The notes beneath the pieces were generated by a model that saw only the letters and a program-made list of their open reading frames with translations, made no database searches and had not been told where the DNA came from. This document shows positions 22,722-34,099 of a stretch of 64,000 bases of DNA, piece by piece. The DNA is from Daedaleopsis sinensis (lineage: Eukaryota; Basidiomycota; Agaricomycetes; Polyporales; Polyporaceae). Both the position numbers and the translations under genes were made by a program. The DNA lies in NCBI GenBank assembly GCA_033807695.1, contig CM066309.1, positions 1,860,001-1,924,000 on the forward strand, read 5' to 3'. Each line of letters begins with the position of its first letter. Within the stretch, counting starts at the first letter, position 1.

Positions 22722-25700
22722 ATGTCTAGCGAGAAGGTGCAGAGCAAGACGTCCTCAGGCTCTGGATTGCCTCCGGACTCCAACGGAAAGACTTCCTGGG
22801 ACAAGCTACCGCCATGGATATCGTCAAACGTGCAATCGTGGAAGTCGTGGAAGGTGTTATTGAGGTGCTGGGTTGTAGCATGGGTGTGCTTCGTGATCAT
22901 GCTGCCTGACAAGTCGTTGGCGACTTTGGGAAATACGTGAGTCTACCGTTAGCTCGGCACGTTCAGCATGAGCTGTTGGGCTCAACAAACTAGTGCGTTC
23001 TTCTCGCTGTTACTGAGCATCATGCTCCCACCAAATATGCCAGTCCAGCTCTTCATGATCGTGAGTGTCAAGGAGTGCCTCTGGTATGAGTATATGTTAC
23101 TCACATCACGTAGGTCACGACCACCCTTGTACTCGGTGTTGCATTAGGCTGGGCGATATCCTGTGCTGCGATGAAAGCGGCGCTCACAGTGCGAGATCAG
23201 ACCCTTGTGCAACAGACTCTACAGAAGGAGGCCCAAAGGTGCGCCTCGCCTCGAATTCGCTTGTACTCACAAAACACTTAAGCTCACAAACATCGCCATG
23301 TAGCGCTGCGGGACTCGCAAATCCTGAAGCACTGTTCCGCGCCGGCATCTTTAACGGTGACTTCTTGGATACCGGGTATGTCCTCGTCACATAGCTTGTC
23401 AAAGACTAATGCCGAACGTATACTTTTCGTAGTTCTACGGTAATCTATGGAGTGTTCCTCGGATTTGGATGCTTCTTGTTTGCCTTAATCCGAGCCTATG
23501 CGCCAAAACTCACGCTAATGAGTGTATTTGGGACAATCGCTATCGATATATTCTGCGTAAGTAGCTTCCCGTCTGGGAGTCTCTGCTATAGAACTCACCT
23601 TTGCTTTAGAGCTATGGCCCTCTCTTCCCGTTCGCTCAATATACGCTCCTCAACTCATTGCTGACCTCGGTAGCATGCTATATAGCGATTGCGCTCGTTT
23701 TCATCGTATTCGCATTCCCAGAAACGATGAATCATTCCTACCTATCTTCATCTGCTGGGCTGCTCGAGTGTCTCAAGGGCATGCTCACTTTGCAAGACGA
23801 AGTCTTGGTGTCCGATCCGCACGACCTGACTGCTGGTAGTCCTCTTGCAACCAAGGTCGCAATGGTGAGAGTCAGTACGCTGACTCAACTGCAACAACGT
23901 GAGTGGTTTTGGAACTGATCTGACTGACCACTTACTGATATGAGATAACAGTCGTCTCGCAGAAGCAAATGCTCAACCTTGAGTTCAGCTGGGGCAGATG
24001 GAACGGAGAAGATGTACAAGAACTGCTGGAGCCGATGCAACAAGTCGCAGTACGACTAGGTTGGTGCTAACCCTTCAACAATACCGTTCATGATCGCTCA
24101 CCTCGGGGTTGCAGGCGCACTCAACCAGTTCGCAAAACTAGTGGCGCACCCGCTGTCGCTTGCTGAGCCCAAGCAGGAGGATACAGACTCCACTGCTGAG
24201 TCTACGTCAAGCAGTGAGACCCTGGGCGACACGTTTCTCCTTCGTCAGTTCCGCGAACGCAACGTCGCTGCCGAAGCTGAGCATCATGTCCGCCTGATCG
24301 ACCTACTCCCGACCATCCGCGAATCGACCGCCGACCTGCGCTCTGCGGGCATCGATGTGCTCGCTGCGTTAAAGGATCTCATCATTTGCGTTAACACCAA
24401 GAGGTACAAGCGTGGCACCCTCGAGCAGGACGCCCGCCTCGTCGAGCTCGACCGCGCGTTGACCCGCCTCCACTCCGCAATGGAAGACTTCAAAACCGAT
24501 AAGCGTCTCCTCTTGTTGCAGCCGTACCAGCATCTCTTCGAGAAGGAGGAGGCCGGCTCCATGAAGACCCTCCCGATGCGCTCGCTGTATACGGCTTACG
24601 TTTTCACCTCAAACCTGATGACGGTGTCCAGTGCTATCATCGCGCTCGCGGAGAATGTGAGCCACACGGCCATGAAGCGGACTAAGGCCAAGCTGTGGTT
24701 CCCGAAGGGTATGCGCGCGCTGTGGAAGGTGCTCAGCGCGCGTGGCGGGACCGACGGCGAACATGTTGTCGGCGAGGACACACAGCCGGAGGAGACGATC
24801 GAAGCCGAGGATAGCAAGAGATATAGTAAGTATTTTACCAACGGGCTCGCATTCACTAACAGTCTGACTGAGCTATCGCCCTGCAGAGCTCGACCCTGAC
24901 AGTAGACCTCCTAAGAACACATTGCAGCGCGTTGCGAACCTCATCCATAAGGTGTACAAGTGGACCAAGACTCCGGAAGCATTGGTGCGTATGGTCCGAG
25001 GTGTGTTCTTGCTGGGTCACTGACCACCGCGTCTTCAGTTCACTTTCAGATACGTCGTCGTCACCATCGCGTTATGGTTGCCGGGTGTAATCAAGTCGAG
25101 CGCTGGTATGGTTCGCGACTTGATTCCAACTTTATGATGAGAGCTCATGATGCTTCTCCAGGCTTCGTCTACGCGCAGAGAGGTGTCTGGTATGCCATTT
25201 CCCTGTTCATAACCCGCCGGTCCTCATATACGCTTTCTAGGGCTCTGATCATGGCCCAGACTACGATGAACATCTACGCGTCAGACCAAGTCTTCAAGTA
25301 TGCAGCGTCTCTACACATAATCTTGGACGTTCGCTAATTTAATCGTTCGCAGCTATGCCGTGCGTCTTGGTGGCACATTTGTTGGCGCTATCTTAGGGAT
25401 GGTCTGCTGGTACATTGGTACGTGGATGGATGAGCACATGGCTGGCTGTATGACTCACACCCTATCGCCCAGGTGCCGGCACTGGCAACGGGAATCCTTA
25501 TGGCCTCGCCGCGATCGCGGCGGCATTCCTGCTGGTGCTATTGTTTTTCCGCCTGTACTCTCCTCCGCAGTATCTCGTTGGTGTGCTCATGACTGGGGTG
25601 AGTTCTCTTGTCGCGCTCAGTACGGGGTGCCTTTCTCACTCATTGTCAAGGCCACCTTCACGCTTGTCATGGGCTACTCCTGGATAGACGGCAACCTACC

Positions 25701-26873
25701 TGGTATCTCCCTCAATGTGGGACTCGGCTGGGAAGTCACATGGAGACGTTGGGTGCTGGTCACGATTGGTGCGTCTTTCGACAATGGCCCTTCGTCACAT
25801 CTCAACTGATTGCTATGTGACCGTAGGTTCTGCTGCCTCCTTCATTCTCATGATGTTGCCGCCCAAGTCGGGACGCAAGGCCGTCCGTCTGCGGAACGCC
25901 TCCACCATCTCCGGGCTGTCATACCTGTATTCGCACCTCACGTCTCTCTGGCTGAGTAGTGCAGAGCCATCCGACAACAAGAAAAACGAAATCCTGCGGC
26001 AGTGGCCGGGCGAGCTGAGGGACAAGTTCGTTATCCTCGCGGAGCAGATCCAGGACCTGCGGCTCAGGACGGCGATGTCGAAGTGGGAGGGCAATATCCG
26101 CGGCGCATGGCCGATAGAGGATTACAATCGCCTCATCGATCTCCAAAACGACGTACTTCTAAGCTTGGTCCTGGTACGTGTACTGTAGCGGACCACCGCG
26201 CCTCCGAGGAGAATCTGACGCCTTCCTTGCGCTGTTGCCAGATGGCCGATGCGCTCACCCACCTCGAGCCCGCCCTGCGGAAGGAAATGCTACCGCACAC
26301 ATACGTCCTCAATCCTCACTTCGTGCGTACTCCCGGTGTCCGCAGTGCTCATTCACGCTGCTATCCCCCAGCGGACGCTCACCCGCACACTCTGCTCCGT
26401 ATGACTATGACAGATCAGCGACGTCATCTCCATGTTCTTCCTCGTCTCGCAGGCGCTCCGGACGGGCGAGCCGCTGCACCAGGCGCAGTACAAGAACCTC
26501 ACCGACCGCCTCCACTACCACAGCGGCTACGCGCACATTTCCAACGCCGCCGCCGCGCTGCCCGACCACGTGAAGGCGCGGCTGGCGCTCCGGCAGTCGG
26601 TGGGGACGTACGAGTACATGTTTTATGCGACGGCGGTGGTCGCGGTTCTGCAGATGGCACATGTGAGTACTGTTTCCACCCCAGTATCCATCCTACAACC
26701 CCACCTCACACGGCCACGACTGCGAACAATCGCTGACGAGACTTTTTTCATTTAATTATGGATAGAGCCTGAACGAGCTACGGACGGTCGTCGCGGACCT
26801 GTGCGGCGAAGTCCCGCTCGAAGGATTCGAGCAATGGAGAGAGGTGTACGACCGCTCGCACGTCCTCGTCTAA
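22722..26873 (+). CDS. ArAE-2/FUSC-family membrane transporter-like protein
   Basis: A multi-pass membrane protein of the fungal group with an ArAE_2_N domain and a FUSC-type second half, related to aromatic-acid exporters; in fungi the role is poorly known. I assemble 19 exons with consistent phases, giving 1017 residues: 22722-22936, 22994-23060, 23114-23238, 23304-23375, 23433-23556, 23610-23898, 23952-24059, 24115-24825, 24887-24984, 25039-25105, 25162-25189, 25241-25297, 25353-25417, 25473-25597, 25651-25768, 25827-26173, 26242-26322, 26414-26662 and 26766-26873. N-terminal helices include VLLRCWVVAWVCFVIMLP and VTTTLVLGVALGWAISCA. A long cytosolic helical region lies around residues 320-590. 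A second helical block has RYVVVTIALWLPGVI, LGGTFVGAILGMVCWYIG and LAAIAAAFLLVLLFF. The soluble C-terminus matches the DUF2421-like region. One exon is 28 bases. Substrate unknown. Confidence 0.88.
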
Positions 26874-28610
26874 CACGGTTCCGCCAGCCACAACTGTCCA
26901 ACTGTCGCTTGTCTCCACAGTCCTCCTTGGACGGTGGCCCCCCTCCCCAGTACTAGTACTTACAAACTATCCAACCGTCCACCGGATGTAATGCGCTCAT
27001 TCCAATTTCCACATGCTACCCGGCCGCCCGGTCTCACGGGCTGTCATGACCTGACAGCGTTAGGAGCTGTGTTTTCGGGCCCCCTCAGCCTGTTCGCGCC
27101 GCACGGATCCAGGTGCGTTTTCGAGGCCTCAGGCATTGAAATGTTGACCAATCGCGCTCGCTGGGCCCGGGCGCTGAGAACTATACCGGGTCTGGGGGGA
27201 CCTGGGGAGGGACTGCGTCTCCACTGTCTCCACGGGCAGCCCTCCGGTAGATCCAGCCCCGGAAAATATTCATCAGCCCCAGTAGTGTAGAGCGCGGGGC
27301 CAGCTCCGGAGATGGTAAGTACTTGCTGATCCGTCTGCAGGTGCGGAGGGCCCCGGGGTTCGAGAGGGGTCGAGATTGAGGCCTGAGGTTTCGAGCGCAG
27401 ATTTTAGCCGGACGAGCGAATTCAAAAAACGCTCCCGTAGTAGATCGGTCGTAGCCAGCTGCCGGTCGGAGGGTCTGTGCGCCGGTCTCCTGCGGCCTGC
27501 GGGGTTGCGTGAACGGTGAGCTCGGTACAAGTGCTGGCATACTAAACGGAGGCATGATAACGGTATGCTCTGTCGGCAGCGGGCGGAAGCAAGCCTTCGG
27601 AGCGCCCGCGGGCGGCGGGATAGTCGGTGCGACTCCTCGCGCTCGCGGAGGACGCACCACCTGCATGTGTGGCCTGCTGTTGCACTCCTCCGGAACATGG
27701 CGTCAGAAATTCAGAATGAAACCTCCGTGCATGCTTGGCGTTGAGCGAAAATGCCACTGAATGGCGATATCTGGGACCTAACAGCAACATCACAACATCC
27801 AACCGCTCCGCTAGACCATGTACGGCACGCGCTCGTCCCGTAGATAAGGATGTCTGGAGGAGCTGGTCTCGTACCCAGACGTGCGAGTATGAACCCGCAC
27901 CCCACCACCGCTCGTTGCGAAGGAGGAGCAGGTTGAAGAAAGTAATACTGGCACTGACCAAACCGTGTCCATCTACATAAACGGCCGTCAGTGCAAACAA
28001 ACAACATTGCCAAGGGCGGGTAAAATCCGGAGCGAGGAGGACCGGTATCGTACCCAAGGCGCGTGATAGCCTGCATGCTGTTGGCAACAGATCGCGGGTC
28101 GATTGATACAATGATGAACTGGCCTGAGAACTCAGAGAAGGCCTGAGATTCAGAACGGGGTGAGATAAGTAGTCTCAGACGGGGTCGTCGTCTGGGGTGA
28201 CAGTGTCAGGCAGATCGCAGTGCAGCATGCGAACGTGAGCTAAGAGCTTGTGGTGCAGGTGTTTGGGATACATGTGACTGAACGGTATGTAGGAGTAAGT
28301 ATATATGAGTAGTAAGTACTAAGCTCACTATGGGTTTATCACTTACCGGTTATGCCATCAAGGGGTCTCAAGGGTACGAAGAAGCGGGCTTCATAAGATT
28401 TGCGAGAATTCGAAGCGTGAAAGATCTCAGACTCGGATGGGACCAGGCACGGTTCGTAGGCGGGTGGGTAGCGTGTTTTTAATCTGCAGAGGTCGGAAGT
28501 TGGAACATAAGATAGCTTGTCTCGAGAGAAGGAGAATGTTTTGTCAGAGAGGAGTCCGAGCTGGGCGTCGAGGAGGCCATGCAATGGGCACTGCTTGTTT
28601 GTGGCGGCGC
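26874..28610. other. gene-free intergenic DNA
   Basis: Frames between 26934 and 28674 on both strands lack family motifs and splice logic. The stretch around 27180-27680 is GC-rich, giving spurious Arg/Pro/Ala-rich frames. Nothing here can be annotated as a gene. Confidence 0.45.
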
Positions 28611-29103
28611 TACAGCTGGTGTCAAAATTAATGCCCGACAGACGCTGATGACGCAAAACACGCCAGCGCAACATTTGTGCATGAACGGATGTGTACTCTG
28701 TAAAAAATAGCTACATCCCCCTTGGTATCTCAGTAAGCTTTATTTCTGCTCTTGAAAGCTTCATGAAACATTTAGGAGGCGAAGGCATGCGTGCTCGTCC
28801 ACACAGAGTATGTTTTGGAGAGCAGGTTTGGGCGCCTGAGAGCACCCATCTGAGCGTCTACAGCAGTCTTTGCTAGACGCCTGAGACGTGTCGCTATCCT
28901 TCGTCATTGTACGAAGTCTCCCAGAGGCATAGGCCTCTCAAACTCACAGATTGATCTCACATGTCACTAGTAGAGTGTAGATATTGTCTATAATTTGTCA
29001 CAGACCGGGATATGAATTGTTGTGCTGTCACTTGTAGATTTTTGTCGACTCGCGCGTTTGCGTGCTCGGCGTTTGTCGGGCATTAATTTTGACACCAGCT
29101 GTA
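28611..29103. mobile_element. TA-flanked MITE-like element with 30-bp perfect inverted ends
   Basis: Positions 28611-28640 read TACAGCTGGTGTCAAAATTA and then ATGCCCGACA. Positions 29074-29103 are the exact reverse complement. The similarity continues inward with scattered mismatches for roughly another 20 bases (ACGCYGA-ACGCAAA). Reading TA as the target duplication, the element is CAGCTGG...CCAGCTG, about 489 bases. The TA flank and the ends beginning CAG fit a non-autonomous Tc1/mariner-type element. The interior shows no transposase; open frames across the ends share the peptide GINFDTSC only because the ends are inverted copies. Confidence 0.8.
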
Positions 29104-29524
29104 AGAAAGGCGAGTGTACGAGACTACGATCGAGCCAGGGAGAGCCACAACTCTGTCTTGTGCCACCGACGACATCTTGCGACCGGCTGCTGGCGTCACT
29201 CGTGCATCCCGCCGTCCGCCGCGCGCTCCTGCACGGCTGAGGCTTGTGCCATATGTCGGCGCTGGGGCTGCGACGGCGAGGAGCCCGGGGATGGGAAGAA
29301 TGAGCGTGGAGAACTGGAGCATGTTCCTGGATCAACGGGCGCCAAGGGGGAAAGAACCATATGGGCTGCACCATGTGTACTTCTCGTTATAACGCTCGCG
29401 CGTCCGTTATCGCTCCCCAGCTTCGCTCCCTCGACTCTTCTCCCAGAGTCGTCTCCCGTCCCCCGACGCGTCGCCAGACTCCCCTCCGTCCACTCTTCTC
29501 CCCCCAGAGTTGCGCACGCGAACA

Positions 29525-31759
29525 ATGGCTGGTCTTCAGGCAGACAAGGACATCCTCGCCGGCCTCGCAGAGGCCAAGCACGACGAGCTTGAGCTGGAGA
29601 AAAAGGGCATCAGCCCCGCTCCTTCCACCAGCGAGCACGAACTCGATGGCATCCATGATGGCCTCGAGTTCCCCAACGAGGAGGAGAAGCAGACCCTCCG
29701 TCGCGTCGCCGACTCCCTCCCATGGAGCGCATACCGTGAGTCCTCCCTACTCTTTACAACTCCCCCCTCGGAACTCATTCTCTTCCCGACAGTGATCGCC
29801 ACGTGTGAGTTGGCTGAACGGTTCTCCTACTACGGCTCCACCGTCGTCTTCGTGAGTATCCCATCTTTATCCCTCGCCAATTCCGCATATATGCACCTAT
29901 GAACTGTGTCGCTTTCCGGGGAGGCATCGCATATGTCAACCACGACTTGTCAAAGTCAACCGATTTTGCTTTCCCTGTGATCGACGCTCATTTGCAGCCT
30001 CTTCAAATGCCTCCACTTTCGGTTGTCTTGGAATTTCCGCTCACCATGCTTTAACGCTGCAGACCAATTTCATCCAACAACCGCTGCCCTCCAAGACAGG
30101 CTCGTCCCTGGATCAGCCTGGTGCACTCGGCATGGGCCAGCGTGCCTCGACTGGTATCGGTACCTTCAACACTTTCTGGTGAGCCGATCTTAGCCGTAGC
30201 AGCTTCGGGCTCAATATTCAATCCTCACCGCCTCACCAGGGTGTATGTCATTCCTCTTTTCGGCGCATACATCGCGGACGCCCATTTGGGTCGTTACAAG
30301 ACCGTCTGTATAGCCGTTGTGATCGCGCTCGTCGGACACGTTCTCCTCATCGCGTCCGCATTGCCCGGTGTCATCGAAAACCAGAAGGCTTCTCTTGCTG
30401 TGTTCCTCATCGCAATTATCGTGATGGGAGTCGGTACTGGCGGTTTCAAGTCCAGCATCTCGCCTCTCGTCGCTGAGCAATACAAGCGTTCGAAACTGTT
30501 CATTGGCCACACTAGGGCCGGTGAACGTGTCATTGTCGACCCCATGGTGACCACCCAGAAGATCTACATGTACTTCTACATGTTCATTAACGTCGGTGCG
30601 CTCATCGGTCAGATCACCATGGTGTACTCGGAGAAGGTATGTCTCTATACTACTGTCGCATGGACTCGTATATAACCCTGCTTGTATGCTTTTATCTAGT
30701 ACGTCGGCTTCTACCTCTCATACACCCTCCCCACCGTCGTCTTCCTTCTTGCCCCTGTGGTCCTCTTCTTCGGTCGTAACATGTACACCCGCTCGCCTCC
30801 TTCTGGTTCGGTACTTGCCCAGTCCCTCCGCATTTTCCGTCAGGCGACGAAAGGCAGGTGGTCGTGGAACCCCGCGCAGACCATCAAGAACATGAGGGCA
30901 CCCGACTTCTGGGACTCTGCTAAGCCCAGCCACTACAGCGATGAGTCCCGCCCTGGCTGGATGAACTTCGATGACCAGTGGGTCGAAGAAGTCAAGCGTG
31001 GCTTCAAGGCATGCAGTGTCTTCGCATGGTTCCCTATCTACTGTACGTGTGTCCCGTTCCTGCGCCGATTTCGCAGCTCACTCTATCGTCTCCATAGGGC
31101 TCACCTACAACCAGCTGAACAACAACTTGGTGTCGCAGGCCGCGACTATGGTGACCAACGGCCTCCCCAACGACATTCTCTCCAACCTCGACCCCATCGC
31201 TCTCATCATCTTCATCCCCATCTGTGATCTGCTCATCTACCCCGCCCTCCGCCGTGCCGGCATCCGCTTCAGCCCAATAAGGCGCATCACGCTCGGCTTC
31301 TACTTCGGCGCCGCCGCGATGGTCTACGCCACCGTCGTCCAGCACTTCATCTACAAGCGCAACCCGTGCGGGTACCAGGTCTCGACGTGCCGCGCCGACG
31401 ACCACACCCCGCTCACGTCGGACCTGAACGTGTGGATCCAGACGCCGGCGTACGTGCTCCTCGCGCTGTCCGAGATCTTCGCGTCCATCACCGGGCTCGA
31501 GTACGCGTTCACGAAGGCCCCGAAGAACATGCGCTCGCTCGTCATGTCCGTGTTCCTCTTCCAGAGCGCGCTCTCCGCCGCGCTCGGCGAGGCGTTCGTC
31601 GCGCTCTCGGAGGACCCGCTGCTCGTGTGGAACTACGGCGTCATGGGCGTGCTCGCGTTCTGCGCCGGCACGATCTTCCACTTCCAGTACCGCCGCCTCG
31701 ACGCGGAGGAGGACGAGCTGAACGAGATCGGCGAGGGCCGGTACGACGAGAAGCATTAA
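29525..31759 (+). CDS. PTR2: proton-coupled di/tripeptide transporter (POT/PTR2)
   Basis: A plasma-membrane symporter importing small peptides with protons. Six exons, 29525-29735, 29793-29851, 30063-30178, 30240-30636, 30700-31042 and 31098-31759, give 595 residues with about twelve transmembrane segments. Diagnostic motifs are ERFSYYG in helix 1, FGAYIADAHLGRYKTV (first PTR2 signature), GTGGFKSSISPLVAEQY, and FYMFINVGALIG (second signature). Later blocks are AWFPIYWLTYNQLNNNLVSQA and QTPAYVLLALSEIFASITGLEYAFTKAPKNM, the conserved C-terminal helices. The hydrophilic N-terminal 70 residues and acidic C-terminal tail are usual for fungal Ptr2. The start at 29525 is the first ATG before the conserved blocks. 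GC content is very high near the 3' end, giving long antisense frames. Confidence 0.96.
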
Positions 31760-32488
31760 GCTCCTCGCCTGCCCTTCTTCCCTTTCCCTCTTCCCTCCCC
31801 TTCCCCTGCATGGTGGGGCCTACAGTGCTTGGTCTGTACCACCTCTGACGACCGTCGATGACGCGTACGACCCAGATGATATTACCCCCGTCCGATTATT
31901 CCCCCTCGTCACCCCCCTCCCCTCCCCTCCTGGAGCTTTGCTTGTTGTACTGGAGTAGCTGTTTATGCTGTTTGATTATCGCTAGTAGTTAGTAGACTGG
32001 ACTTGTTAGGTAATGCGCTGCAATTAAACAAATCTACACCTCTTCTCGATCGCTGTGTGCCTGTTAGTCTCGTACCAGGACCCCCTACGCGCCGGAGAGT
32101 TGTGACGAACCTAGTGTGCCTGTGAGAAGTCCGAGGGCTCCTTCTAGGCAGTGTGGACCGCCAGCAATCGTCGTCTGGAAGCGGCATCGAGAAAATCCTG
32201 GGTATACAGTGACTACGTACTGTGTCTATATGCGTTCGTAGATTATAAGTGTGCGTGTATCGTAAGTCGTAAGTAGTATGCAAGGATATATCTCGCACTT
32301 GCATCCACGTCCGCTGACGTCTGCTATGCGATTCGTGAATACAAAACATCATCCACGCGACCACCCAGAAAGAACATGCCAGAGACCGTCCCCGGGCGCG
32401 CACGACGTGGAGGCATGGTCGACCACCCCCACGGTGCCCCAGCGACCTCTTCTCCCGGTGTATGCGGGCAACGACTCGCCCTCAGGGA
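31760..32488. other. intergenic between convergent genes
   Basis: The peptide transporter (+) and the GT8 gene (-) converge here. There is a CT-rich tract after the transporter stop (31770-31810, 31890-31935) likely to be 3' UTR. I saw no gene. Confidence 0.5.
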
Positions 32489-33653
32489 CTACGGACTCCT
32501 CGCTGTCGAGCTCCAGCCGCACTCAGCGATCCGCGGCCGGTGGGCCTCCTCGGTGTCCCGCCACGCCTGCCCCCACCCGAGGATCTCCTCCTCGAACTTG
32601 CCGCCCCACTCCGTCTTCGCGCGCCGGCGCACGGTCGCGTCCATGTCCTCGAGCCCGATCTCGTCGTACACGCCCCGCCAGAAGGGCTTCCCGAGCGTGT
32701 AGTGGATGATGCGGATCTCGGGCTGCATGCTCGCCCACAGGCGCGGGTTGCGCAGCTTGATCGCCGTGTTCGCGTTGTACACGTACGGGAGGCGCACGGC
32801 GTCGGGCCCGTGGAACACGTTCAGGAACGCCTGCTCGGCCTCGGTGCGCGGGTAGTCCGCGGTGTCCATGCGCGCGACGAGCGCGCGGAACGAGTCCGCG
32901 GACGGGCGCACGAAGAGCACCCCGGCGTTGAACGCGAGCGTGAAGCCGTGCGCGTCGTCGAGGTACACGTCCGGGACGGCCGCGAAGTTGAACGGGAGCC
33001 GGAAGAGCTCGTCGAAGTTGCGGCGCGCGAGCGTGTCCGCGTCGAGGTAGACGGCCGCGCGCACGCCGAGCGCGCCGAGCGTCCAGAGCGCGAGCTTCGT
33101 GTACTGGTCGACGAAGTGCGCGTGCACGGTGCCGCCGTGCGCGGGCGGGGCGATGCGCTCGACGCGGTACGGCTCGAAGCCGGACGCGGACGCGATGCAG
33201 AGCGCGCGCTGGGAGACTTGCCCCGGGAGGTAGAAGAGGATGCGCCGGGCGGTGCTGTTCACGACGTTAAGCGAGTGCCCGAGCGTGAGGACGGGGAGCG
33301 CGTAGGCGTCCGTGTACATGCTCGTCACGATCGCGTTCTCCGAGCGGTCGACCGGGGGGAGGATGCGCAGGTAGTCCTCGTTGACGATGGGCTCCGGGTT
33401 GCTGTGCGTTCGGATGCAGGTCCCAGTTACGACATGAGCGGCGGATAATGTCGAAAAAAAAGGAACATGGTGAGCGACAAGCGTGAATACGAGGACGAAA
33501 AGGCACCCACAGATCCTGGAAATGGTCCACAGGTGTGGCGAGTCGCTGATGTCGTCTATGGTCGATGTAGCTCATCACTTTGAAGTGTATGAGCACCAAG
33601 AGACCGAGCCCGGCCAGTGCGTACCAGACGGATCTCCGTGGCACATTAGCCAT
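32489..33653 (-). CDS. glycosyltransferase family 8 (glycogenin-like), type II membrane protein
   Basis: A retaining, metal-dependent glycosyltransferase probably in the Golgi. Two exons on the minus strand, 33511-33653 and 32489-33401, give 351 residues. An N-terminal anchor of about 18 hydrophobic residues (VWYALAGLGLLVLIHF) suggests type II topology. The GT8 fold is shown by AIVTSMYTDAYALPVLTLGHSL, the metal-binding DxD motif within AAVYLDADTLARRNFDELF, FNAGVLFVRPS, and the C-terminal HYTLGKPFW that resembles the HxxGxxKPW motif of the family. Acceptor and sugar donor cannot be read; similar fungal proteins are often annotated as UDP-sugar transferases. Coding DNA is about as GC-rich as the end of the adjacent transporter, and the antisense frame is open for over 320 codons, which I treat as an artefact. 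Confidence 0.92.
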
Positions 33654-34095
33654 GGCGAGTCTCCTGCGGCGTCGCGTTGGAGACTTGGACGAGCTCCGTG
33701 CCGTGTGGGAGGGCAGGGAGCCCGCGGATGGCTTCGCCAGAGGATTGAGGCTCGACTTGTACCATCTCGAGTCTCGCCGCGACACGCGCTGGCCAGCGTT
33801 GGCTGTTTCCATCCTCAAGCTGTCCCCGTTTGGTTGAGGGCCAGGAGAACTCTGGCTGACGGCGGAAAGTAGCTCGCATCTGGTACCCCGCTGTCAGTGA
33901 TTCTGAACAACTTGAACAACGTAATGCGCGTGGGAGGAGCGCTAAGGGTAAGAAGGGAAGATCAGTCGGCCAATCAGTCGGCGGACGGTCATTGATCGAC
34001 GTACTGACCGACTTATAGCTCTTGTATGGAATTGTAATCATGTCCAAGTAGTGCGCTGTATGTACTCATACTGCGATCCCTATCGGGACCGTGAA
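33654..34095. other. intergenic upstream of the GT8 gene
   Basis: This presumably contains the GT8 promoter. It includes a near-tandem cggccaatcagtcggcggacggtc near 33968. No gene is seen. Confidence 0.5.
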
Positions 34096-34099
34096 GTTC

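Noticed and set aside
31034..31756. Minus-strand frame of 240 residues
   Set aside because: It is antisense to the last exon of the peptide transporter and has no family resemblance.
17511..31759. Secondary-metabolite gene cluster
   Set aside because: There is no polyketide synthase, NRPS, terpene cyclase or cytochrome P450; transporter and GST alone do not make a cluster.
32462..33448. Plus-strand frame of 328 residues
   Set aside because: It is antisense to the GT8 glycosyltransferase, which has clear motifs and a splice junction. The Arg/Val/Glu-rich content is typical of antisense GC-rich coding DNA.
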